A DNA stretch of 64,000 nt from Ilyonectria destructans (GCA_020740775.1 JAHEWK010000005.1:1488001-1552000); one strand, 5' to 3'. Counted from the first letter of the stretch, positions 34,218 to 46,301 are shown. The notes: generated by a model from the sequence alone, not told the origin. Program-made: numbers and translations.

Positions 34218-36589
34218 TTAGTTGCCTCCTCCCAAGAGAAGACGCCTGTTGCGACGAATCACCTGGTTCAGGCCCTTCTCCAACTTCTCTGTCTCGCGGC
34301 GAGCAGCCGCCAGTGCGCCCTCGGCGTCCTCAACACTCATTAGCGGCATACCGCCCATGCCGATGGTCTTGCCACGCTCATCGGCCTGCATGCCGGCTGG
34401 ACCAAAGTCTGTCATGTTGCGCGCGCCGTCGGGCGGGCTGTAGATACCGACCCCGGCAGCGGCATCGGGACCGTAAAAGTACGGGGCGAGGGAGTTGAGG
34501 CTCGCGGCCGCGGCGTCCTTCGTCGGGGAGGCGCCCTTGGGGAAGCCCATGTTAGTGGCGCCGAGGTTGAGACGCGGGAGGACGTATTGGTTGATGTAGC
34601 TGAGGGCGTCTTCGCGCTGGAGCTTGCCGATGGGATCCTGGGACTGGGGCTGCGCGGTGGCCGGGAAGATGTTGGGACGGCCGTTGGGAACAGCACGACC
34701 CTTGATGAGCGAAAAGGCGCCGCTTCCAGGCTGGTGTCGGGGAGCGATGAAGGCGCCAGGGTTCTCTGCCGTGGTCGCAATGGCGGCCTGGAGCTCGAGG
34801 AATGCATCTTCCTCCTCAGGGGTCAAGCCGCGGACGCAGTCTCCGTTGGGAGTGATGAGCATGCGGCTGCCGTCGACGTGGAACTGCTTGCGAACAGGCT
34901 TGCCAGCACGCAGGGCAGCCAGGTCCTCGTCCTGAATCTCTCCACATTTGCAAGAGCAGTCCTTGCAGTGTCCAGCCTGCTTGGCGAGGTGGCTGCCAGC
35001 ACCGTGATCAGCACGGGACGAGCCACCGGTAATGGGCTTGATGATTTGCAGCTTGTCGACGGCGGGTGTCCACAAGGCCTTCCTGAGGTCAGCGAAAACC
35101 GAACCTGGGCCAGGTTGTGTCTTCTCAGCCGAGCCAGACTGCTCAGCCTGCTCAGCCTGCTCGACGTGCTCGGCCATCTCGATCTCGGAAATCTCGAACA
35201 CGATTCCCTTGGGAAAACGTGGTGTTGTTACTGCTACCACCTCCTTCTCCCTTTCTTTCTCCTTTTCCTTCTCCTTTTCCTTTTCCTTTTCCTTTTCCTT
35301 GCCCTTCCCCTTCCCCAGCTTTGCTACTTTCATCAATGCGGACTGGAACATAGCAAGCTCATCTTCCACCTTTTTTTCAACAGACTTCTTCTGTTCAACA
35401 AGGTTGGGCGCAGGAGCCTCATGCATAGGAGCCTCATGCTTAGGAGCCTCATGCTTAGGAGCCTCATGCTTGACTGCCTTAGGGACAGGTGTGGCAGCAT
35501 GAGTTTGGGCCACAGCCTTAATGGGCTTTTCCTTCTTCTGCTTCTTCTTGCGTCCAAGGACTGGGGCATGCACCACCTCAGCCTCTGCCAGTGCAACCTC
35601 GGCAATAAGTTTTGTCTCTTGCTTCAGAGCATCTTTGCGTTGCTTCCTCTGCTGGCTCTTGGTTGTGATCCGAACAGCTGCAGCACCAACCTTGCTCGGG
35701 GGTGGCGAGCTGGCGCGAGAATGCGTCACAGAGGTGGACACCACGGAAGCGCTGTCGCTAACAATCTCACTTCCAGGTGTGTCGGGCCTGTAGTATGAGG
35801 CGGACATTGCTCGAGATGCTGCAGAAAGGGCGACCGAGGCCATGGTCAACGCCGGGGACGCAGGCGGGGGAATCTCAGTCTTGGGTGTCGGCAAGACTCG
35901 CAACGTCTTTGGGGCCGATCGAATGATAGGCGACGAGACAGCAGTCCCAGGGGTAGGGAGAGGCGGGAAGGCAGCCGATGTTTCGGCCATTGACCTCTCG
36001 GTGCTAGCTGAAGTCTCACCAGGCTGAGCGATGGCCTTTGCAATCTGAGTATTGACAGCAATTGGTCTCTTCTTCTCGGCAGAGTTGGGCTCCTGGATCG
36101 TCTTTGCTAGAAGCCTATCCACAATCTTTTCGGCTTGCTTCTTGGACTTTGGCGTTGCCTTGGGTGTTGGTGTTGCTGGTCTGGATCCCAAGGCCGGGAA
36201 GTCCTCGTCCTGCAGGGCGCTTCCCTTCGACTGCCTGGCAAACGACTGAGAGATCTCGCGTGACAAGCCGCTCTCGGTTGCAAGCGTTCTAATATTCCTC
36301 CTCGCCTCTGAATCAGGGGTTGCTGGCTTTCGCGGTGATTGATCTGGAGTCAAGGCTCCTTGTGACAGTCCAGGCGGCGGGACCTTGGGTAGTGCTGGGA
36401 CGATGTGTCCAAACCTAGAGTGACCTTGGGTAGATGGAGGCCTGGAAATGTTCGCAAGCCCAGGAGGGATAGCCAGCCCAGGAGGAACCGATCGGCGGCC
36501 CTCCACTTCGGCTGCGGGGAGAAGAGGCTCATCGGATACCAGGGCGTCGACCGAGTTGGACGCCTCATCAAGAGAGGGAAGTTCGTCAT
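34218..36589 (-). CDS. Exon of a disordered protein: probable NOT4 3' extension or separate adjacent gene
   Basis: Open frame of 790 codons ending at the TAA at 34218. It has no ATG for its first 250 or so codons but begins at a good acceptor (GCTAACAGGCGTTCAG), so it is not a first exon. The product is mostly disordered: PPGL repeats, an EDFPALG motif, a KHEAP repeat, a long Lys-Glu run, then a better conserved-looking end (HCKDCSCKCGEIQDEDL, GSRMLITPNGDCVRGLTPEE, QREDALSYINQYVLPRLNLG, and a final helix closing in RRNRRLLLGG). Two models: (a) it splices in phase from NOT4 at 37241 (AAG|GTGGGT), making a 1,538-residue NOT4; (b) it is its own 794-residue gene, using a 5-nt first exon ATGGC at 36677-36673 and an acceptor at 36598. 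I favour (a) slightly. No catalytic domain is seen. Confidence 0.65.
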
Positions 36590-37190
36590 CTGAACGCCTG
36601 TTAGCAAGATGCTCCAACAGCTCAAGAAGACGAATGCAACAAAACAAAACACGACAACTACGGGACTAATACGCCATTTATATACATGAGATTAGGGAAT
36701 CATGCTACGACGTCCATCATCGTCTTCCACGGGGGATAATGATTGAAGAGAAAGGCAGTTTGGAGAGAATAGAGGTTTGATGTTGTTATTTCTGACCAAA
36801 ATGTCGCCCAGCCTAGGCGGATGAAATTCAACATTGTTAACATACATAAGGGGTTTGTGGAAGACGATGGTGGCTTGCCTGGCTTGAACCCCAATGTGCG
36901 GTCGAATGTCGACCCTGTGAAGAAAGTCGGGAAGAGGCCGAGATGGTCTCGATTCCCAAGAGAACAAAGCTGACGCCTGGTGCAAAACGTGGCCTCCCTA
37001 GCGGCCTTGATCTCGCAAATGCCGGCTGAATCAAAATGCGCTTGCGACTCGTATCCCCCGGAGAAGATGAAGGGCATCTGTGCCCCATCTCTGAAATGCC
37101 AATAAACGCCCCTCCGCCCTTTATACATCAAGCAAAGGAAACCAAAATGACATGCTTATACATCCCTGTCGGATTATGATGGCACCAAAA
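36590..37190. other. Interval between the two NOT4-locus frames
   Basis: 601 bp that is either a retained or alternative NOT4 intron or a 3' UTR plus short promoter. A TATATAAA-like motif lies on the minus strand near 36,680. The minus-strand frame at 36700-37131 does not read like protein. Confidence 0.5.
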
Positions 37191-39697
37191 TTACCACCTC
37201 GCGTAACCAGCATTATACATCATGTTGGGGTTGTACCCACCTTGGCTCTGACCGCCGAACAGTCCCTGTCCGACCCCGGCGTTGCCCTGGGACTGGTGCT
37301 GCATTCTCGCTTGCAGGATACTCGGGTCCGCAAGATCTACTAAACCACTCCCCCCAGAGGAGGAAGTGTTAGCATGCCTGTGCTTCTTCCCCTTCTTCTT
37401 CTGCTTGGAGCCCATATCTTGGAATGCTCCAGGCTGATTACCATAGAGCGACGCCAGGAGGCCGGAAGCAGGAGCTGGGGTGGAGGTAGAGGAAGGTGGG
37501 TACTGGTTGGAAAAAGAAGAGATCATGTACTCACGCTTTCCCGCATCATGAGCCTGGTTGTTGCCTCCACGGCTCCGTCCGATCAGGCTCTGTAGTAACT
37601 CGTTCGAGTTGTCCTTGGGAGCGCCCCCAAAACCGGCTCCTCCAAACCCTTGGCCAAACATGCTTGGGGGGGTGCCGGTGGACTTGAGACCGGGGGGCGG
37701 CCCCGGCATTGAAGCTCCGTAAAACTGGTTGTTGCCCTGAGATTGGAAAGAGTTCGGCATCATGGATGACTGTTGAGCCATGATGCGCGGGTTTGCGGCC
37801 AACTTGACGTTGGTCGCAGAGGCCTGGTTGTCGTTTGCGAAGCTGAACCTGGAAGACTGGCGATTGTGACCCTGGTTTTGGAAGTTACCGCCCTGGTTGG
37901 GGATCCCAGGCGGGGCTTGGTCGCTAAAACCACTCTGAGACCGAAGGAAGAGCTGCTGGGGGGTCATCGATCGAGACACTGTGTTGCCTGAGTTCTGGTT
38001 AAAATTGGATCCGGTCAGGGCAGGTCCGAAAATACCATCGGTGTTGTTGCGTTGGATGGGAGGCTGGGTGCTGGGCCGTCGCTGCTCGAAGCTGTCGTTT
38101 GTGGCATCCCGATCCTCTGGCTCGCCTCCTAGGGCGAGGCTTCCACCAGTTTCTGGTTCGCCCTCGGAGGGCTCACGAACTTCGGCCTGCTCCTCTTGCT
38201 CTCCGCTCAGTCGAGAGTCTTCCTCCTCTCGCATAGCCTTGCGCTTTTCGCCACCACGAACATCAAACATGGGAGGGTTTTGGTCCTCCACCTCTGCGCT
38301 GACCAGACCAGGAAGAGTGCAGGCTTGCAGAGCCCTCAACAAAGCCTTCAGAGAGCTCTCGGGAATGCCCTTGGGCTGCTCCTCTGAAGGAGTAGGCTCG
38401 GGCTCCTCTTGCTGGGTGGTCGATGACTCGGCCTCTGTCTCATCCTCTTCATCTTCCACAGCTTCCTCCGGGACTGCCTCTGCAGTGACAGGCAAGGAGG
38501 TCGACACAGCAGGACTCGACGCCGCACCGCTGGTTGCGTGGCTGCCTCTACGACTGCGTTGCGGGTTCCGTGCCCAGTTCGCAGAAGACGGCAAGGCGGA
38601 TCCATCAGCACCACTTTCGGAGCCTTCTTTGCTAATTGACCGCGCCATGGGATGGGATGCCACGGGTGGCGGAGTAGGTTGCGGAGCTTGTTGCCGAGAA
38701 ACGGACCGTGAACCACCTCCGGGCAAAGGCCGTTGCGTATGGATACTATTCATAGACGACAGGTCTTGCCGCGAATAGCTGTCCTCCTCGTCGCCTTCTT
38801 CGTGGAGGAACATGCATCCAGGGTTGCTGCACTTCTCATTCTTTAACCAGGCTGAGCAGTACTTGGTTGTACCGTGCTGAGCCTTGAGCATCCGGTCGCC
38901 ATTCTGGGATCCGTGGACAGCCTGAATGCAACGCGTCGCCTCTTCAGGTCTCTCGAAAGTCACATAGATTCCCAGTGACTGATGTTGGCCGTCGGAGCTC
39001 TTTCTGTTGCTGATGGAGATCTTTTGGATGTTTCCGTATTGGCCAAAGAACTCGGGCTTTCGCAACGTTTTGAGCAACTCGTCTTCGCGCACGGTCGGGG
39101 CTAGGCCGGTGATGTAGACCAGGTTCTTCTGGACAACCCGCACTCCGATGAGATTTTTGCGGTTCTCCTTCTCGGCTTCGCGTTTCTGAACCTCCTTTTG
39201 TCGTTGTTCTTGGGCACGCTTTTTCTGGTTCTTTTGGATGCTAAGGCGGAATTCAGCAACCCTTGGATTCGTCAGCGTGGCAACCTCCGTCAAGGCAGGA
39301 CTTAACATACTCCTCTGTAGTGACAACCTTCCACTGTATAGTCTTTTCGTCGTATGGTCGTCTGCATGCCGGGCAGAGCCCGTTCATATTATTCTTGATG
39401 TTGTTGAAACAGAACTGGCAGACCTGCAATGCGAGGGTTAGCGCGACGTGGCAAGAAGCCGACAACGGCGGAGAGTGCCATCAGTTGATCGTACCTGGTA
39501 GCCACAGGGACATGGTCGGAAGTTTCGGTCAGAGAGATCAAACTCTTCGATGCAGAGAGGGCTGCCAGGGTTGTCAGCTCAGGTACCCAACGTTGCCCGA
39601 GGACGCAAGGTTCTGGGGGGAGCGCGCCCCAGGGACCAAGAAGGCAAACGTACCAAGTATCCTCCTCATCATCTATGAAAGAATCTTGTGGCGCCAT
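37191..39697 (-). CDS. not4: NOT4, E3 ubiquitin ligase subunit of the CCR4-NOT complex
   Basis: RING E3 ligase of CCR4-NOT, acting in mRNA decay and co-translational quality control in the cytoplasm. Exons 39697-39654, 39561-39495, 39423-39311 and 39261-37191 splice to 764 residues. The C4C4 RING occupies about 16-62 (CPLCIEEFDL, CPCGYQVC, CFNNIKNN, CPACRRPY). A basic coiled linker is followed by an RRM at about 105-190 (LVYITGLAPTVREDELL, SLGIYVTFERPEEATRCIQ) and a C3H1 zinc finger (C-x8-C-x4-C-x3-H, CSAWLKNEKC...CMFLH). The rest is disordered and ends in a Gly/Gln/Asn-rich tail (NPNMMYNAGYARW). Near that tail AAG|GTGGGT at 37241/37240 could splice to the exon at 36589, replacing the last 16 residues. 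It is divergent from NDUFS3. Confidence 0.93.
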
Positions 39698-40116
39698 GGT
39701 GAGAGTCTGGTTGTCGGGGGATGATAGTCGGGGTTTTAAAGTGTGATGCTAAAAGTACGAGAGCAAAGAGAGGGAGGAATGAATGGTGATCTGTATGCAC
39801 CAAGGCTGCGGAAGAGAAAGATCCAAACTGCCTAATCTTAAATCAGTTTAGCTCTAGTGTTGTATCACGTGAAAGTCTTGATTTCACAACTCTGAGGCGG
39901 AGAGAGGCTCCAATAGTACAGTACCTGACTTTAGCGGCAGGCTTTCACCATTAAACAAGTACCGTAGTAAATGCGGCAGAACCCCGGAGATTCCGACCCG
40001 TGATAGTGCCGCTAACATCTTCGAACCAATGCTTGCAGCATCATTACCAACAGCACATTTCGTCCCGACGACGCTCTCCCATCGTCAATTGGCCTCGCAC
40101 CGTCACATCACCGGCC
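39698..40116. promoter_or_regulatory. Shared divergent promoter, NOT4 / NDUFS3
   Basis: 419 bp between two divergent ATGs. It contains a CACGTG box at 39866-39871 and a CCAAT box at 39910-39914. Both motif types are common in fungal promoters; their use here is inference. Confidence 0.5.
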
Positions 40117-41042
40117 ATGGCGACTCAAATTTCTCGAAGCAGGGCCCTGGCCTCAGCTCTGCGGCCCGTGAAGCCGTCGGTACAGGCTCGCAGCGAGCAT
40201 GCAATCCGCTGCTTGTCCAGTTCGGCTCGCCAATATGTCGCAATGCCGAAGGAGGTTTCCAACACGCGAATGGCTCCCCGAGACCACATTGGCACGCTCA
40301 AGGCGCCCATTGTCAACCCGGCCGACAAGTACCAGAGCAAGGCCGACAACATGCACCGATATGGCGCCTGGCTCATGGGCTGCATGCCCAAGTACATCCA
40401 GCAGTTCTCCGTGTGGAAGGATGAGCTCACCATCTACATCTCCCCCTCCGGCGTCATTCCCGTCTTCAGCTTCCTGAAGTGTCAGTATTCTATTGGTTCA
40501 CTGTCCCAACCCAATTGCTAAAATGCCTCCCAGACAACACCGCAGCCGAGTTCACCCAGATCAGCACCGTCACTGCCGCCGACTACCCCACGCGCGAAAA
40601 CCGTTTCGAAGTCGTCTACCAGCTTCTGTCTGTCCGTCACAACTCTCGCCTCCGCGTCAAGACCTACGCCGACGAGGCCTCTCCCGTCCCCAGCATCACC
40701 GGCCTTTTTGACGGCGCCAACTGGTACGAGCGTGAGGTTTACGATCTCTACGGTGTCTTCTTTGCCGGCCACCCCGATCTGCGAAGAATCATGACCGACT
40801 ACGGTTTCGAGGGCCACCCGCTGCGCAAGGATTTCCCCCTAACAGGATACACCGAAATTCGCTACGATGAGGAGAAGAAGCGAATTGTCACCGAGCCCCT
40901 TGAGCTCACCCAGGCGTTCCGTAACTTTGAGGGTGGTTCCAGTGCCTGGGAGCCTGTTGGTGCTGGTGATAACCGCACACCAGAGTCTTTCAAACTCCCG
41001 ACGCCCAAGCCCGAGGAGAAGAAGGAGGAGCCGAAGAAATAA
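40117..41042 (+). CDS. NDUFS3: NADH:ubiquinone oxidoreductase 30 kDa subunit (NDUFS3/NuoC), complex I
   Basis: Peripheral-arm core subunit of mitochondrial complex I on the matrix side. Exons 40117-40480 and 40534-41042 are joined by a 53-nt intron (T|GTCAGT...CCTCCCAG), rebuilding [14 protein letters not shown]; total 290 residues. The first 40 or so residues are Arg/Ser/Ala-rich with no acidic cluster, a mitochondrial presequence. The family signature is complete: [20 protein letters not shown] then [20 protein letters not shown]. The C-terminus is a Lys/Glu/Pro tail, usual in fungi. The start is the first ATG in good context (CGGCCATGG). Nothing unusual. Confidence 0.96.
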
Positions 41043-41106
41043 ATGGGGGTTGCCCAAGCTGTATAAGATTTCCCTTGTTAGAAATATCACCCGGTTTCGG
41101 ATCATG

Positions 41107-41148
41107 TCCGTCCGTCCGTCCGTCCGTCTGTCCGTCTGTCCATCCATC
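41107..41148. repeat. TCCG/TCTG/TCCA tetranucleotide repeat
   Basis: About ten tandem 4-bp units (mostly GTCC, then GTCT and ATCC variants) just after the NDUFS3 stop, within its likely 3' untranslated region. Confidence 0.9.
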
Positions 41149-41617
41149 GCTCGTGTCACCCCTTGGATACTTTGAGTCGAAGTATTGTTTGCTATACACT
41201 TTCCTTGATACGACGGGAACCCCAATTTTGGCTTACGCTATCAAGCCACGGAAACCTGCAAGTAACACGAACACGAGCCGTTTGTGAACATTCTCGCACA
41301 CTTATTTGACAGTGGGTTGTGCCGCCTCGGAAAAAAGATGACAAGCCAATGACAACGAAGGCTTGCTTCTGCACCCGAGATGTCACACAGCATGTGTGAT
41401 TTATCGAGAATACGGGAATGGAGTGTGAGCATTACGTCTCCCCCCTTCCCGCGCATGCTTGCGTGGCAATACACCTTCTTCCCCGCCCGAGTCGGCCGAT
41501 GTTAAGTGCAATCCTCATCCCGAAATATTCTCTCACGTCTCATTGACTGCGGATAACCGCATTCGATGCTCAAACAAAATCACTGCTGGTGCCCTTGGTC
41601 CAGCATCCATTGGCACG

Positions 41618-41911
41618 ATGTCTAGCGACACCTTTTCACCTACTGTGTCACCCCCCTCTCCCGCATCAAGCACGTCGACGCTACGGGATCTGGAGCTCGA
41701 GTTCCAGACACTTCGAGACGAAAGCTTAAGCTACGAGGACGACGTTGAATTTCGCATCTTCATCAATGTACTAGACCTCGTGGATGCGGTGGTCGTTGAA
41801 CGGTCTCCGCTGCGCGGCATGAGGAGGGGATCGTTCGGTCGACTGTTTGGGGGCTTCCGGAAACGATCAGAAAAGACGTCCAGCACCGAGCCATCAATGC
41901 CTTCTAGCTGA
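41618..41911 (+). CDS. Short hypothetical open reading frame, 97 aa
   Basis: ATG-initiated frame with plausible protein composition: Ser/Pro/Thr-rich start, an acidic helix (LRDLELEFQTLRDESLSYED), a hydrophobic helix (FRIFINVLDLVDAVVVERS), then a basic Gly/Arg/Phe segment (GSFGRLFGGFRKRS). No family recognised. It opens the accessory stretch and could be a small gene or the remaining piece of a larger broken one. The opposite-strand frame over the same bases looks like a shadow. Confidence 0.3.
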   Translation: MSSDTFSPTVSPPSPASSTSTLRDLELEFQTLRDESLSYEDDVEFRIFINVLDLVDAVVVERSPLRGMRRGSFGRLFGGFRKRSEKTSSTEPSMPSS

Positions 41912-41980
41912 ACCAACACTGTCTATCAGTTTTGAACCGATCATCATCTCACATAGCGTGGTTTGCGCCGAGCCCAGTAC

Positions 41981-42184
41981 CTATCGGCAAGCTTGGGCGA
42001 AGGACATAAGAGGGATTGTTCGAGAAGCAAACGGCGAGGTATTGTTGTTCATCTGACTCTCTTTAACTATGCGTGCTACTTTCTCTTCATAGAATCTTTC
42101 TCTCTCATAAAGTTTGTTCAGGACTGCTTGTAGGGATGTGGGCTCCCTCGTGGTATCCCAGTCTCGCGCTGTTTCGATGTTCAT
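41981..42184 (-). CDS. Short hypothetical open reading frame, 67 aa
   Basis: ATG-initiated minus-strand frame whose product reads as a charged helix (SLQAVLNKLYERERFYEEKV) followed by a polar end. No homologue recognised, and no clear upstream or downstream exon. It may be a gene remnant; the coding call rests on composition only. Confidence 0.25.
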   Translation of the reverse strand: MNIETARDWDTTREPTSLQAVLNKLYERERFYEEKVARIVKESQMNNNTSPFASRTIPLMSFAQACR

Positions 42185-43085
42185 TCCCAGCAGCGATTAC
42201 ATTAGCAGGGAGACAAGAAACAGACTCTTCTTGCCATCCCCAGCAGTCACTCTATCACTCACTTGTTACGTTTCTAAATTATTAGAGGGAGATAAGACTT
42301 TTTTTCTTTTAAACAGCATTTGGACGCTGCTCGACAAAATACACCACCATCATTTAGCTCCACCTTGCTCCACTTCGGTTCAGCGAGGCCAAAGACTGTA
42401 TACTCAATTGACGCGCCCCAAGCGATGATGACGATGATGTTCCTGTACATTTATTATGCTTCCTCTTCCGCGATTGCCTGGCATCTTCTTCGAAAGGTCC
42501 GTAGCCAGCGGTGTTGTCTAGATCCAGCGTCTGGTGTCCCCCCTTGTAAAATGTAAGACGACCCTTGCTCGCCTAGGTTGATAAACGTCCTTGCCACAGG
42601 TTATCCCTCCTCCTAGTATATCCACATTTCCTGCACAAGCTTTCTCTATGTCGCTATGAGATCAGAGGACGATCCCAGGCGCGAACGTTCTCTTGATAAA
42701 CAGCTTCGGTATGGCGTTTAGATCTTCTGGTGCCAGGTCCAGGCATTAAGGCTTCGTTTTAGCTCCAAAAATATTACGACAATCAATTCATATCTATGGA
42801 TGTCGACAGAGAGAAAAGACGGTAATTTCAGAGGGGCCGATACGCCTTGTGGCATATGCAGGCGTGCAGTTCCCCTTGTCAATGTGGCAGTGCTTGGAGG
42901 CAACTAGGTGAAGCACTTGCAGCCGCCTCGTGAGAACCGCAAGGCGAACCAGTACCCATTCCGCAATTCGATCCCTTTCGCAATTCTTGAAACTCGTTCT
43001 AACATCCTCGAAACCCCGACATTACATCTCACCAATCAATAGATAATGCTCCATCAGACTTCTGTCGCAGCACCGCCTAACCGTG
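42185..43085. other. Gene-free spacer in the accessory stretch
   Basis: 900 bp, A/T-richer than the flanking housekeeping genes, with no supported feature. Confidence 0.45.
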
Positions 43086-45635
43086 ATGGATCCTCTCTCT
43101 ATCTTCGGCGCCGTGATTGGTGGCATCTCGGTGACGTCTGAAATCTTCAAGGCCCTCGACAAGGCCATATCGACGGCCTCCAAGGTGGAAGAGGCACCCG
43201 AACTCGCTGTTGCAACACTCCGCGATGTCGGCATGATGCGTCACAACATGCTACGCTTCCAGCCGCTGCTTAATTCAGAGGCTCTGGCTCGCGATAGAGG
43301 TCTATACATTCCCCTCGGCGATGCCCAAAATACATTTAGCGACTGCGTCACCTCGCTTGACGAGCTAGAGAGTCTCCTCAAGCCATTATCTAATCCGGGT
43401 CTTCAGAGCCTAGCTATGAGCGAGCGACTGGAGTGGGCGATGAAGGACAAGCGTATCAACGAGTTGTCTAAGCAAGTCCGCGATGCGCAATCGTCACTGG
43501 GTCGCATACTAACTCTTCTCCAACAGTGAGCGAATCCCCTTTTCCCTCTTTTCTTTGGTACCGAGTTTCTACTCTACTTTCGTATCTTCAATTTCTTTCC
43601 ACTGCCAACTTAATTTAATTCCAAGATGATCCCACAGTGAATCTCTTGTCGAAGTCCACAGGGCCATTGCTGGTCTCTCGGAAACTTGCCAGCGGATCGC
43701 CCCCAACGTCGCCCATCTCAACCGCAGAAGCCTCAACACTTATACCGGGAGTCGGCGAAATTATGATGACACCGATGATTCCTCTACCATAAGACCTACC
43801 GCTGTTTCAAGACCCGATCTGTTATCGTCACAGAGACGGTGCTCGAGGACTATTTGGACAGCTCCCAAGACCGAGCATCCACAACGTTCAATGCCCGGTT
43901 CGCTTTTGAGGAGGCACTAGAAGCATCCCGACCTTATAGAAGAGCTCCAAATTGGGATTGCGAGGTTCTCTCATACCGATCTTCTGTCCTAAACCCCCAC
44001 GCCCTGTCGTTGCTTTCCAAGCTCTCTAGTCTCAGCCTAGGCGACGTATCGACAATTTTCCGTCATTGCCCTGCCCCTTTCCTGTAATGACATTTCCAAC
44101 CCGCAACACTACATTTTTGGAGAGACTGTTCCGGACCAAAACCCCAGTCAGAGTGCGGGCGCCCGGGTTACCGACAACACGGTTGTCGATCTTGAGCTGG
44201 AATACTTTCAGCGCCCTTGGCATCCAACACAACGATCCACGACCCCGTCAACACCACAAACCCCATCTTTACCAGTAAAGATCGGCGTCTCGAGGATGCT
44301 GAAAGTCGTGAGGAGGGCATTTGATTCGGAAATCCAAGAGATCCACACCATTCTCTCCAGTCTCTTCGTATACGCCACCCACCCCGATTACGATCTCCGA
44401 TTATTCCGATCTAGCCAGTAGCAAGGTTAATATTCTTAGCCCCAAGAAGAACCCATCATTGGATCAACTCAGCAGCTGGAGATTAGAGGATAGTGAATGG
44501 CATCTCTGCCACGATGTTGGGTACGCGCTCTGTCTCGGCTCAGTCGACGCACCCATCGAGGAGCAGGTAATAAACTATCAATCGATACAAAGGCCTACCG
44601 CTGGCCAATCCATAGCATTCCATCGAAGAAGTCCGCCACTGGCAGCTAAATCTAGGTATAATCCCTTTATTTCGGGTTATTTAAAAGACCACACTAACTT
44701 ACACAACTTCACCAGTTCCGTTCAATGGCTTTCTTGACGCATTTCGCTGCCAGAAATGCAACATGTCGCTAACAAATATCGTCCAAACAAAAGCACTTGA
44801 CTGGGCATTGCTTGAGCTATGGTGCGGCTCATTGTACTATATTGGTGTACACCCAGAGCTACAGCCATGTGCCTGCTACACCAAGATTCAGCAGTTAAGT
44901 CTATCAGCGGGTAAGTACCTTGGGTGCCGCAAAGTATTCGACGGTGAGGCTGAGTGTGCCCGGTGCTTCCGTCTCTGCCCTGGGTGTTTCGCAAATAAGC
45001 CAAGTGACATCAAAGACACCATTGTTTCGCCTAGACTTGAGAACACCCCAACTTCAATGGCAGAAGATGAATCGCCGAGATACTAGAACCTCCGCGCCAT
45101 GAGTGGGGACCTTTATGTGAGGCAGGAGAGGCTTTTCAAGATTCAGAAAAGCATCATGGACAACATCGACAAGACTTCGAGTGCAAAAGAAAGAAAGCTT
45201 GGATATGCGATATTGCGATTAGATACACTACTCCTGGCCTTTGAGGAGGAAGAAATTGCTTCCAAAGAAGTCATCGCAGTACTCAAAGCACGGCAAGGGG
45301 TTTTGGCCATGAGAGGGGAAATGCTTCCGGCATGGGCGGAGATGAGCGTTTACGTGGAGAACTGAAGCGTTTTTTGGAGCAGGGCGCTGGAGAACATGCG
45401 AGCCCGGATCAACCAATCTCAGAAAGTACTTAACAAGTTGGCAAAAACAAATAGGGTCTGGGATCCCTATTCCCATTTGTCGAATAGTCTCCTATCCCAG
45501 GGAAGTGACTCGGACGCCAGCAAATCACCCCCGCAACTCTATAAAGTTTTCCAATCGGCAACAACAGCACTGAAGCTGAAATACCAGAGACTAGAATTGG
45601 AATTGCCATCTAACAACCAATTTAGTCATCATTAG
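43086..45635 (+). pseudogene. Broken gene with fungal STAND/NLR-type N-terminal domain
   Basis: Starts cleanly at ATG 43086: MDPLSIFGAVIGGISVTSEI, then a helical domain of about 145 residues of the kind found at the N-terminus of fungal STAND (NLR-like) proteins and in the so-called azaphilone-cluster protein L family. The first intron (43526-43637) is normal. Afterwards the coding sense jumps between frames: near 43,800; at 44,056-44,059, where one T too many in ATTTTCC breaks STIS-VIALPL; near 44,330; near the intron at about 44,655-44,715; and near 45,070-45,100. An in-frame TGA at 45363-45365 then separates two helical pieces in the same frame (ending AWAEMSVYVEN and resuming SVFWSRALENMRAR). 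A Cys-rich piece (AECARCFRLCPGC) lies at about 44,950. No NACHT or repeat domain is visible. I read it as a decayed gene; assembly error is the alternative. Confidence 0.7.
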
Positions 45636-46301
45636 GACAGATTCCTAATACGATTCAACGTCCACAAACCAACGTCGAGAGGCTAGTGGGCCATTTTCGA
45701 TAAGAAACTTGTTAGAGAATATTCATTTAATTGCAATAGTATATATTAGTTGGTGTATATATAATTCCAACACGCCTTTAAGCACATTGTGCTGTATCGC
45801 GAATTTGGCGTTGTGCTTGTCCACGGGCCCCAGAACTCGGCCTGAAGCCATGCCAGTTCATGATTGAGTTCCAAAACATCCCATACAAACATTATTGTCT
45901 CAAGGGAACACAATGTGGTCTCTTATAACGCGAATGTTTAATATGATTAAGTTTGACCGTTATGTTTCTGAAGGGGCTCTCTCCTTCGAAAGGGGGGGGG
46001 GGGGGGGGGGGTGGTAGGTGTGTTATCCCCAATGCCACCATGGACATAAGCTTCCTCGCGCTACAACATTTATCTTTACCCAGTATCTCATCGACGTGGT
46101 TGGTTATGAAACGTACAAAAGGAGACAAAGCGGGAATGATAGGTTTCGTTGCACAAAATTAACTACATCCCGGACATCATTACGCCTCTGCATGGCTGGC
46201 TTCGTCAATTCAGGGCTCTAGTCAACCTCCATTCGCGTCCGCCTCATGCTTCTGCCCAGCTCTCCTGGTAAGCAAAATAGAGCACCAAAAAATAAAATAG
46301 A
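45636..46301. other. Spacer with G20 tract
   Basis: Non-coding, A/T-rich apart from the G tract. No supported gene. Confidence 0.45.
45992..46011 (+). repeat. Homopolymer of 20 G
   Basis: Twenty consecutive G on the plus strand, followed by TGGTAGG. Could form a G-quadruplex. The exact length is assembly-sensitive. Confidence 0.8.

Noticed and set aside
34587..35798. 403-codon plus-strand frame opposite the NOT4 extension
   Set aside because: Composition follows from the complementary low-complexity strand (Leu/Phe runs opposite the Lys-Glu repeat). No family features.
37530..37565. Possible intron in NOT4 near GTGAGTACATG
   Set aside because: Would be only about 33 nt; reading through keeps a family-like sequence (KREYMISSFSNQYPP).
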